From HXMU1420-2 sp040830545 (GTDB lineage: Bacteria; Pseudomonadota; Alphaproteobacteria; Rhodobacterales; Rhodobacteraceae), in contig JBFOMB010000197.1 in NCBI GenBank assembly GCA_040830545.1, positions 1 through 6,029 of the forward strand: 6,029 bases of DNA, read 5' to 3'. Below the pieces are notes generated by a model. It was not told where the DNA came from and made no database searches. It was given only the letters and a program-made list of their open reading frames with translations. Positions 1-5,496 of this stretch are shown in pieces (position 1 is the first letter of the stretch; each line of letters begins with the position of its first letter). Position numbers and translations under genes: made by a program.

Positions 1-390
1 GAAAAATCCAACGGTATGTTGGTCATGCCGCTGATCACCGAAGCGGGCTTTGTCTTTGGTGGCGGGTACGGCCGCGGCGCGGTGCGCATCAACGGTGCAA
101 CGGGTGACTATTACTCGGCAGTGAAAGGCACTGCTGGCCTTCAGATCGGAGCCCAGCAATACGCCCATGTCCTGTTCTTCATGACACAGGATTCGCTGAA
201 CGACTTCCGCCGGTCCAGCGGTTGGACCGCCGGGGCTGACATTGGCTATGTGGTCAGCGATCAGGGCGACTCACTTTCCACCGACACGACAACGCTGCGG
301 ACCCCTGTATTGGCGGCGGTATTCGGTCAAGCCGGGCTTCAGATCGGTGCAACGGTAGAAGGCACCAAATACACGCGGATCATTCCGTAA
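1..390 (+). CDS. SYLF/Ysc84-domain lipid-binding protein, C-terminal part (5' end outside window)
   Basis: The frame is open from the first base (Glu-Lys-Ser-Asn-Gly before the first Met at 16) and ends at TAA 388-390, so this is the last 129 residues of a longer protein. The segment GMLVMPLITEAGFVFGGGYG is the hallmark of the SYLF (Ysc84) domain: a short hydrophobic strand, then a glycine-rich turn. A second copy of the six residues GLQIGA occurs about 66 residues after the first (nt 136-153 and 334-351), fitting the repeated beta-strands of this fold. In eukaryotes SYLF domains bind phosphoinositides and membranes. Bacterial members are usually exported proteins of poorly defined role, so envelope lipid binding is an inference. 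The N-terminus, where a signal peptide would lie, is not in the window. A strong terminator follows 28 bases after the stop, so this gene ends its own transcription unit. Family call is secure; function is not. Confidence 0.85.
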   Translation, partial: EKSNGMLVMPLITEAGFVFGGGYGRGAVRINGATGDYYSAVKGTAGLQIGAQQYAHVLFFMTQDSLNDFRRSSGWTAGADIGYVVSDQGDSLSTDTTTLRTPVLAAVFGQAGLQIGATVEGTKYTRIIP

Positions 391-418
391 ACCAGGATTA
401 CCACCCCCCGCTAACGGC

Positions 419-452
419 CCCCGCCATCAGCCCCTGCTGTGGCGGGGTTTTT
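419..452 (+). terminator. Rho-independent terminator after the SYLF gene
   Basis: An 8-bp perfect GC-rich stem (CCCCGCCA at 419-426 pairing with TGGCGGGG at 440-447) is continued, after one bulged T, by a 3-bp inner stem (428-430 with 437-439) around a 6-base loop. Five T residues (448-452) follow immediately. Stem, position just after a stop codon and T-run all fit an intrinsic terminator for plus-strand transcription. The minus strand has no matching T-run, so it looks unidirectional. Confidence 0.88.
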
Positions 453-499
453 CGTTCATAGTGCTGTAATCACGAATATTCCCGGGCTGTTCCTCTTTC

Positions 500-512
500 G
501 GTCAGCCTGACC
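500..512. promoter_or_regulatory. 13-bp perfect palindrome, possible operator upstream of the acylase gene
   Basis: GGTCAGCCTGACC has 6-bp arms that are exact reverse complements around a single central base. It lies 50 bases before the acylase ATG and 12 bases before a possible -35 box. A dimeric regulator could bind here. As RNA it would be a poor hairpin because the loop is too short. No second copy was found in the window, and flanking bases do not extend the symmetry. The regulatory role is inference from position and symmetry only. Confidence 0.3.
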
Positions 513-523
513 ATCCACTAGTC

Positions 524-552
524 TTGCCGCAATTTGGAACAGACAGGATTAT
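524..552 (+). promoter_or_regulatory. Candidate sigma-70-type promoter for the acylase gene
   Basis: TTGCCG (524-529) and GATTAT (547-552) are separated by 17 bases. Each matches its consensus hexamer at four of six positions, and the -10 candidate keeps the two most conserved bases (A at position 2, T at position 6). Transcription would start near 558-560, only two to four bases before the ATG at 562, implying an almost leaderless mRNA. Matches of this quality arise by chance fairly often, so the call is tentative. Confidence 0.3.
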
Positions 553-561
553 GAGCCGCAG

Positions 562-3024
562 ATGGGATTTGTTTTTCGCTGGCTAGTGCGTATCACCTCG
601 GGCCTGATCCTGCTGGCTCTGGCCGCTGTAGGGTTGGTGTACTTTCTGGCCAGCCAGTCGCTGCCGGATTACAATCAGACGCTAGAGGTCAAGGGCCTGA
701 GCGCACCGGTCGAAATCGTGCGGGACACCGCAAATGTTCCGCATATTCTGGCTGAAAATGACCCGGATGTGTTTTTCGGACTGGGCTATGCGCACGCACA
801 GGATCGTCTGTGGCAGATGACAGTCATGCGACGCACCGCCCAAGGCCGCCTGTCCGAAGTGTTCGGTGCCCGCACCGTGCATATCGACAAATTGTTGCGT
901 CGGCTGGACCTGTACGGGCTGGCCCATCGCTCGGTTGACGTACAGGATGACTACACCAAGGCCGCATTGCGGGCCTATGCCGCCGGTGTGAACGCAAGGC
1001 TGGCGGAAATCAACGAAGCCGCCCTGGGTCGAGGCGCGCCCGAAATGTTCCTGTTCAACGCGCCTGTTTCCCCATGGCAACCCGGCGACAGCATTGCAGT
1101 GATTAAACTGATGGGCCTGCAATTGTCCGGCCATCTGCAAGACGAGGTGCTGCGCGCCCGCACGTCTCTGATGTTGAACGATCCGGCCCGGCTGGCAGAC
1201 ATCCTGCCCAACGTGCCCGGTCCGGGCATTGCAGCCCTACCGGAATATGCCGCCTTGTTTCCGGGCCTGCCCAGGTACGCCCGAGGCACCCCGATGCCCG
1301 CGACCGCATTGTCCCCGTTTCCAAAACGCGGTTTGGCCGGAGCGTCTAACGCCTGGACTGCCGCGCCTTCGCGGTCGGCAAGTGGCGGCACGCTGCTGGC
1401 CAATGACCCGCATTTGGGGTTCACCGCACCGGGCGTCTGGTACTTAGCGCGATTGGAATTGGCCAAGGGTGGTGTAATCGGCGCAACTATTCCCGGTGTT
1501 CCCGCCGTCATGACTGGCCGCAGTGATCGTCTGGGCTGGGGACTGACCTCGTCTTATCTGGACGATCAGGACGTGCACATTGAGCAGCTGAACCCCGAGA
1601 ACCCCGAAGAATACCTGAGCCCCGAAGGCTATAAACAGTTTCGCACGCGCCCCTCGATCATCGAGATCAAGGATGAGGCCCCCATCACCCTGACCCTGCG
1701 CTGGACGGAAAACGGCCCGGTGCTACCCGGCAGCCACTATGATCTTGAAACGATCACTCCGCCGGGTCATGTCGCCTCATTGTCGTGGACAGCGCTCAGC
1801 CCCCGTGACACATCAATGACGGCATCCCTTGCGCTGATGAACGCTGACAACGTGCGTGAGGCGATTGCGTCCGGCGAGCAATTCATCTCACCCTCACAAA
1901 ACCTGTCGCTGGTCGACAAGGACACGATCGGCATGAAACTGGTCGGTGCCATGCCGAAACGCGATCTGGGGAACCAAAGCCGAGGCCGTATCCCGACGCC
2001 AGGTTGGTTGGCCGAAAACCTGTGGCAAGGCCGCCTGCCCTATGAAGACAACCCGGAATTCGTGGCCCCGGCTGGTGGCATTCTGGGTAACACCAACAAC
2101 AAGATCATCGACCGCCCCTTCCCCGAACATGTCTCGTACGAATGGGGTGACACCCAACGCGTGCATCGTTGGGAACGCTTGATGCAATCGCGCGAGGTCC
2201 ACACCCGCGACAGCTTTATCGAGGCGCAGTTGGACACTGTCAGTTTTACCGCCCGCTCCCTGCTGCCGCTGATTGGTGCGGACCTTTGGTTTACCGGCGC
2301 ATCTGCCCCCGAAGGCACACCTGAGCGTCAGCGACAGATCGCCCTGTCCCTGCTGGCTGAATGGAATGGCGAGATGAACGAGCATCTGCCCGAACCGCTG
2401 ATCTATGCCGCGTGGCTGCGTGCGTTGCAAATCCGATTAATCTCGGACGAGTTGGGGCCACTGGCCGCAGAATACAAGCATGTCGAGCCGCTGTTCATCG
2501 AACGTGTCTACCGCGATATCGATGGGGCATCCGTGTGGTGCGACGTCAGCCAAAGCGCCCCGGTCGAAACCTGCACCGATATGGCTAGGCTGGCACTGGA
2601 CGACGCGCTGATCTGGATTTCCGAGAACTACGGCAGCGCGTTGGAATCCCTGCGCTGGGGGGATGCGCATCAAGCCACTCATGATCATCCGGTTTTGGGT
2701 TCGGTCCCAGTGCTGCGATTCTTCGTCAACATCCGGCAATCCACCAGCGGCGGTGACAACACCCTGCTGCGCGGACGCACCTCGGGTGAAGGCAAGGACC
2801 CGTTCCAAAACGTACACGGTGCGGGGTATCGCGGGGTCTATGACTTTGCAGACCCTGACAGCTCGGTCTTTATCACGGCGACCGGTCAATCAGGGCACTT
2901 CCTGTCGCGTTATTACGACGATCAGGCACAGCTGTGGCGACGCGGCGAATACATCCCGATGTCACTGGATCTGGATCTTGCACGCGCCGCAGCAGTTGGT
3001 GTCACCAACCTGATCCCGCGCTGA
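562..3024 (+). CDS. Penicillin acylase-family (S45) Ntn-hydrolase, membrane-anchored, periplasmic
   Basis: This 820-residue precursor has the usual length for peptidase family S45, which hydrolyses amide bonds of acylated substrates after autocatalytic cleavage into alpha and beta chains. Basic residues (R6, R10) precede one hydrophobic segment at about 11-30 with no lipobox, suggesting a signal peptide or anchor and periplasmic location. The alpha chain carries the conserved GYAHAQDRLWQM block. The beta chain should start at Ser262 in GASNAWT, the N-terminal nucleophile. Counting from it, aspartates fall at beta positions 73 and 76 (D334, D337), exactly the calcium ligands of E. coli penicillin G acylase; E195 aligns with the alpha-chain Glu ligand. 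The GNTNNK segment (N512 or N513) probably supplies the oxyanion-hole Asn. Only two cysteines exist, C660 and C671, likely a disulfide. The ATG at 562 is chosen because the peptide begins as a good signal anchor; the only Shine-Dalgarno-like bases (AGGA, 545-548) are 13 nt away. Substrate is unknown: beta-lactams, N-acyl-homoserine lactones or other acyl amides are all possible. Confidence 0.93.
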   Translation: MGFVFRWLVRITSGLILLALAAVGLVYFLASQSLPDYNQTLEVKGLSAPVEIVRDTANVPHILAENDPDVFFGLGYAHAQDRLWQMTVMRRTAQGRLSEVFGARTVHIDKLLRRLDLYGLAHRSVDVQDDYTKAALRAYAAGVNARLAEINEAALGRGAPEMFLFNAPVSPWQPGDSIAVIKLMGLQLSGHLQDEVLRARTSLMLNDPARLADILPNVPGPGIAALPEYAALFPGLPRYARGTPMPATALSPFPKRGLAGASNAWTAAPSRSASGGTLLANDPHLGFTAPGVWYLARLELAKGGVIGATIPGVPAVMTGRSDRLGWGLTSSYLDDQDVHIEQLNPENPEEYLSPEGYKQFRTRPSIIEIKDEAPITLTLRWTENGPVLPGSHYDLETITPPGHVASLSWTALSPRDTSMTASLALMNADNVREAIASGEQFISPSQNLSLVDKDTIGMKLVGAMPKRDLGNQSRGRIPTPGWLAENLWQGRLPYEDNPEFVAPAGGILGNTNNKIIDRPFPEHVSYEWGDTQRVHRWERLMQSREVHTRDSFIEAQLDTVSFTARSLLPLIGADLWFTGASAPEGTPERQRQIALSLLAEWNGEMNEHLPEPLIYAAWLRALQIRLISDELGPLAAEYKHVEPLFIERVYRDIDGASVWCDVSQSAPVETCTDMARLALDDALIWISENYGSALESLRWGDAHQATHDHPVLGSVPVLRFFVNIRQSTSGGDNTLLRGRTSGEGKDPFQNVHGAGYRGVYDFADPDSSVFITATGQSGHFLSRYYDDQAQLWRRGEYIPMSLDLDLARAAAVGVTNLIPR

Positions 3025-3036
3025 TTTCCACGCCTC

Positions 3037-3057
3037 GGCAAGACCTTGCCCCTTTTT
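3037..3057 (+). terminator. Weak terminator-like hairpin after the acylase gene
   Basis: GGCAA (3037-3041) pairs with TTGCC (3046-3050) around a 4-base loop, and after two C residues a run of five T follows (3053-3057). It sits 12 bases after the acylase stop. The stem is only 5 bp, so termination is probably partial; the next gene on the same strand could receive readthrough. Confidence 0.4.
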
Positions 3058-3131
3058 CGCGCGGTCGTGGACGCAGGGTGGTGTTTCGCTTACGATCTGG
3101 TGGCCAAATATTTGGGACCGGGGGTGCATAG

Positions 3132-3527
3132 ATGGCCAGTATTCGCGATAGGTTGAACAATCTCGCGCGCGATTATGCAATCGCCTGGAGTTCGGGCGAT
3201 CCCGACGCGGTTGCAAGTTTCTTTGCGCCGGACTGTCAGATGAGCATGAACAGGGCTGAGCCACTGCAAGGTCGCACTGCAATTTCAGAAATGGCGCGCG
3301 GTTTCCAATCTGATTTTCCCGATCTGGAACTGCGCTGTGACATGATGCGGTGGGCCGGAAGCCACGCAATCTTTGTCTGGACCTTCGAAGGCCATCATGC
3401 CGAGACCGGCAACCATGTCGTCACGCGCGGTTGGGAGGAATGGGACCTGAGCGAGGATCACAAAGTCCTTGCTTCTCAGGGCTGGTTCGATGCCGAGGAC
3501 ATGCAGCGCCAGATTGACGGCGCATAA
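3132..3527 (+). CDS. NTF2-like / SnoaL-like fold small protein
   Basis: The product is 131 residues, a normal length for a single cone-shaped NTF2-like domain. Its pattern fits the SnoaL-like group: an N-terminal helix ending in AWSSGDPDAVASFFAPD (18-34), a GRTAI turn (47-51), then strands FVWTFEGHHAETG (81-93) and GWEEWDLSEDHKV (100-112). The family includes isomerases, dehydratases, cyclases and many proteins of unknown role that bind small hydrophobic ligands; nothing here identifies a reaction. No signal peptide is seen, so it is probably cytoplasmic. The ATG is preceded by a G-rich stretch (GGGGGTG, 3120-3126) at suitable spacing for ribosome binding. It lies 107 nt after the acylase gene and converges on the ABM gene with 18 nt between stop codons. 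Fold call is good; function unassigned. Confidence 0.82.
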   Translation: MASIRDRLNNLARDYAIAWSSGDPDAVASFFAPDCQMSMNRAEPLQGRTAISEMARGFQSDFPDLELRCDMMRWAGSHAIFVWTFEGHHAETGNHVVTRGWEEWDLSEDHKVLASQGWFDAEDMQRQIDGA

Positions 3528-3545
3528 ACTGGACGGCAATCCGGC

Positions 3546-3839
3546 TCACTCGGATGTAATGGTATACTCGCGCGGAATGCCCTCGGTTACCTCAAACCAA
3601 GACGACGCTTTTGTCCGCTCTTGATGAGCATCGAAAGCCGCCTGATTTTCGAAGGTTTCGCTGACATTAAACCGACCTGCGATGTCTGCGTCCTCGTCGA
3701 CCTCAAATGAAAGGCAACCCGGCTCGGCCCGCGTCAACGCGATGTGTTTCGGCACCGCGGCCCGGACCTGTTCAAGCCGACCAGCGGGCACAGTAATATA
3801 CCCGCGCAGATACACTTTTCCGTTTTCGATTTCAGCCAT
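3546..3839 (-). CDS. ABM-domain (antibiotic biosynthesis monooxygenase-like, YgiN-type) protein
   Basis: The product is 97 residues, a single small ferredoxin-like domain of the ABM type: a first strand (VYLRGYITV, 9-17), a helix, the HIALTRAEPGCLSFEV block (32-47), then FNVSETFENQAAFDAHQ (57-73) leading into a second helix. Family members act as dimers, as cofactor-independent monooxygenases of quinols or anthrones or as haem-degrading enzymes, but many have no known substrate; the reaction here is open. I place the start at ATG 3839 because AGGTGAGG (3850-3843) just upstream is a good Shine-Dalgarno sequence. An in-frame GTG at 3848 lies inside that sequence and would add only three residues. 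The gene begins 21 nt after the hflX stop on the same strand and probably shares its transcript. No terminator is visible before the convergent NTF2-like gene. Confidence 0.85.
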   Translation of the reverse strand: MAEIENGKVYLRGYITVPAGRLEQVRAAVPKHIALTRAEPGCLSFEVDEDADIAGRFNVSETFENQAAFDAHQERTKASSWFEVTEGIPREYTITSE

Positions 3840-3842
3840 GCG

Positions 3843-3850
3843 CCTCACCT
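3843..3850 (-). promoter_or_regulatory. Ribosome binding site deciding the ABM gene start
   Basis: On the minus strand AGGTGAGG lies in the 21-nt gap after hflX. Its AGGTG core is 6 nt from the ATG at 3839. It overlaps the alternative GTG codon at 3848, which argues against that codon being the true start. Confidence 0.6.
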
Positions 3851-3860
3851 AACCGAGGGA

Positions 3861-5132
3861 TCAAAGGGCCGCAAATTGCGCAGCCTGCCGGTCCGTCCAC
3901 AATACAGTGATTTCAAACCCGTCATCGGTCTGCTCTTCTGATCGGACCACATCCTGACGGAACAGCCATGCGCGTTTGTTACCGTCCGCAAATCCCAAGT
4001 TCAGTGTTGTTTCGTGACGAACACCCTGAAGCTTGGTCGCGATTTCCGCCAGTAGTGCCTCAACACCCTCGCCCGTCACTGCAGAAATTGCGAAAATCGC
4101 CGGATCGCGGTCTGCCCGTTTAAACGCAGCCTCGCGTTCGTCATCGTTCAACAGGTCGATCTTGTTCCAGACCTCCAGCCGCGGGCGTTCATCCTCGACA
4201 CCCAGCGATGTCAGAATCGCCTCGACATCCAGCGCCTGCGCTTCGGTTTCCTCGTGGCTGATGTCACGAACATGAACCACGATATCGGCGCCCAAAACCT
4301 CTTCAAGCGTGGCGCGGAACGCAGCGACCAGTTCTGTTGGCAGGTTCGAGATGAAGCCCACCGTATCGGACAAGATCACCTCGGGGCCGTCGGGCAGTTC
4401 AACGCGCCGCATGGTCGGGTCCAGCGTGGCAAACAACATATCCTTGGCCATCACCTCGGCCCCAGTCAGGCGGTTGAACAAGGTGGATTTTCCGGCGTTG
4501 GTATATCCGACCAGCGCGACAATCGGGTAAGGGACTTTGGCCCGTGCGGCGCGGTGCAGTGTGCGGGTTTTGATCACCTTCTGCAGCTGGCGGCGCAACC
4601 TCACCAACTGATCGTCAATAGCGCGACGGTCCGCCTCGATCTGGGTTTCGCCCGGACCGCCAACAAAGCCCAAGCCGCCCCGCTGCCGTTCCAGGTGGGT
4701 CCAGGCCCGCACAAGGCGCGTGCGTTGATAGCTGAGCGCGGCCATTTCGACTTGCAACACACCTTCTCGGGTGCGGGCGCGGTCGCTAAAGATTTCAAGG
4801 ATCAGGCCTGTGCGGTCCAGGATCTTGACCTTCCAGGCCTTTTCAAGATTTCGCTGCTGTACCGGAGTCACCGGGCCGTCGATCAGAACAAGTTCGATCT
4901 CAGCGTCATGTAGCCGCTCGGCCAGTTCCTCGATCTTGCCACTGCCGAACAACAACCCAGGCTGGGCACGTTGCAGGCGCACGATCCCGGACCCGATCAC
5001 ATCCAAATCGGGAAAAGCGGCGGCCAGTGCAACCGCCTCGGCCAGCGCCGGTTCGGGGACACGGCGCTGTTCATCTGATTTGATTTCCGGATGCAGCACC
5101 CAAGCCCGGGTGCGCATCCTGTCATGTTCCAT
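3861..5132 (-). CDS. hflX: GTPase HflX, ribosome-associated
   Basis: HflX is a cytoplasmic TRAFAC-class GTPase that binds the 50S subunit and splits or rescues stalled ribosomes under stress. The 423-residue product has both family parts. The N-terminal HflX domain contains the glycine-rich GSGKIEEL near 63 and the signature block LGFVGGPGETQIEADRR (154-170), followed by a charged, probably coiled-coil helix to about 195. The G domain has every motif: G1 GYTNAGKS (209-216), G2 threonine in FATLDPT (234-240), G3 DTVG (256-259), G4 NKID (323-326) and G5 SAVTG (350-354). A C-terminal region of about 50 residues follows. I start at ATG 5132, which overlaps the hfq stop as TGATG; an in-frame TTG one codon earlier is less likely. 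No independent Shine-Dalgarno is needed because termination of hfq can feed initiation. All catalytic motifs are intact. Confidence 0.97.
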   Translation of the reverse strand: MEHDRMRTRAWVLHPEIKSDEQRRVPEPALAEAVALAAAFPDLDVIGSGIVRLQRAQPGLLFGSGKIEELAERLHDAEIELVLIDGPVTPVQQRNLEKAWKVKILDRTGLILEIFSDRARTREGVLQVEMAALSYQRTRLVRAWTHLERQRGGLGFVGGPGETQIEADRRAIDDQLVRLRRQLQKVIKTRTLHRAARAKVPYPIVALVGYTNAGKSTLFNRLTGAEVMAKDMLFATLDPTMRRVELPDGPEVILSDTVGFISNLPTELVAAFRATLEEVLGADIVVHVRDISHEETEAQALDVEAILTSLGVEDERPRLEVWNKIDLLNDDEREAAFKRADRDPAIFAISAVTGEGVEALLAEIATKLQGVRHETTLNLGFADGNKRAWLFRQDVVRSEEQTDDGFEITVLWTDRQAAQFAAL

Positions 5133-5371
5133 CAAGAGGCGTCTTCGCCCTCATACAGGCTGATCGGCTGCGACGGCATGATTGTTGAAATCGCGTGCTT
5201 GTAGACCAGCTGCGACTGTCCGTCGCGGCGCAACAATACGCAGAAATTGTCGAACCAGGTGATGACACCTTGCAACTTCACACCGTTGATCAGGAATATT
5301 GTGACCGGGACCTTTGCTTTCCGTACATTGTTCAGGAACGCGTCCTGCAGATTCTGTCTGTCCGAAGCCAT
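5132..5371 (-). CDS. hfq: RNA chaperone Hfq
   Basis: Hfq forms a hexameric Sm-like ring that pairs small RNAs with mRNAs and influences mRNA stability. The 79-residue product has the N-terminal helix with LQDAFLNNVRK (8-18) and the Sm1 motif region with FLINGVKLQG (26-35) and the WFDNF loop (39-43). It also has the Sm2 signature YKHAIST (57-63), which forms the U-binding proximal pore. Q9, F40, K58 and H59 are equivalents of the key proximal-face residues. The basic rim patch is present as R17, K18 and K20. The tail is short and acidic (EGEDAS), as expected for alphaproteobacteria, unlike the long tail of E. coli. The ATG at 5371 gives the canonical N-terminus. The upstream Shine-Dalgarno is weak (GGCGAGA, 5388-5382, then a 10-nt AT-rich spacer). 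It overlaps hflX by one base and follows trkH after a 125-nt gap. Confidence 0.98.
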   Translation of the reverse strand: MASDRQNLQDAFLNNVRKAKVPVTIFLINGVKLQGVITWFDNFCVLLRRDGQSQLVYKHAISTIMPSQPISLYEGEDAS

Positions 5372-5496
5372 ATTTTTATAATCTCGCCATTGTTCTTGCT
5401 ACGCGCTGCGGACCAACGCGCTCCCTCCGGCTGAGTATGGAGTGGGATTAACCGAGTTTCCAGATGAAAAATCAGTCATTTCGATTGTGTTGAATC
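5372..5496 (-). promoter_or_regulatory. trkH-hfq intergenic region, probable site of an hfq promoter or leader
   Basis: The 125-nt gap is larger than a typical operon spacer and may hold a separate hfq promoter. No convincing -35/-10 pair or intrinsic terminator for trkH was found on reading the minus strand. Two things stand out: a direct repeat of ACGCGCT (plus-strand 5401-5407 and 5416-5422, 15 bp apart) and an AT-rich tract abutting the hfq ATG (GATTATAAAAAT, 5383-5372). The region may also simply be an hfq 5' leader on a trkH-hfq-hflX transcript. Confidence 0.35.

Noticed and set aside
551..586. 11-codon open frame starting at an ATG 11 bases before the acylase start
   Set aside because: AGGA lies only 2 bases before its ATG, too close for a normal ribosome site, and the peptide has no leader-peptide feature. 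Upstream-ORF regulation cannot be supported.
975..1511. 178-codon open frame on the minus strand inside the acylase gene
   Set aside because: It is antisense to conserved acylase sequence including the catalytic Ser region, and its translation is low in structure and rich in Pro, Ala and Arg as expected of a shadow frame.
1894..2430. 178-codon open frame on the minus strand inside the acylase gene
   Set aside because: It is antisense to the beta-chain coding region and shows no family resemblance or ribosome site of note.
3084..3116. Promoter-like pair before the NTF2-like gene (TTTCGC, 17 bp, AATATT)
   Set aside because: The -35 candidate matches consensus at too few positions; not distinguishable from chance by eye.
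3840..3848. GTG at 3848 as the ABM gene start
   Set aside because: It falls within the AGGTGAGG ribosome site, and the ATG at 3839 has better spacing and gives the natural N-terminus.
4254..4913. 219-codon open frame on the plus strand, antisense to hflX
   Set aside because: It lies wholly inside hflX, whose protein has every family motif. The antisense translation shows no recognisable domain and follows from GC-rich codon structure.
5133..5135. TTG at 5135 as the hflX start
   Set aside because: It adds one residue only; the adjoining ATG at 5132 in the TGATG overlap is the more usual arrangement.
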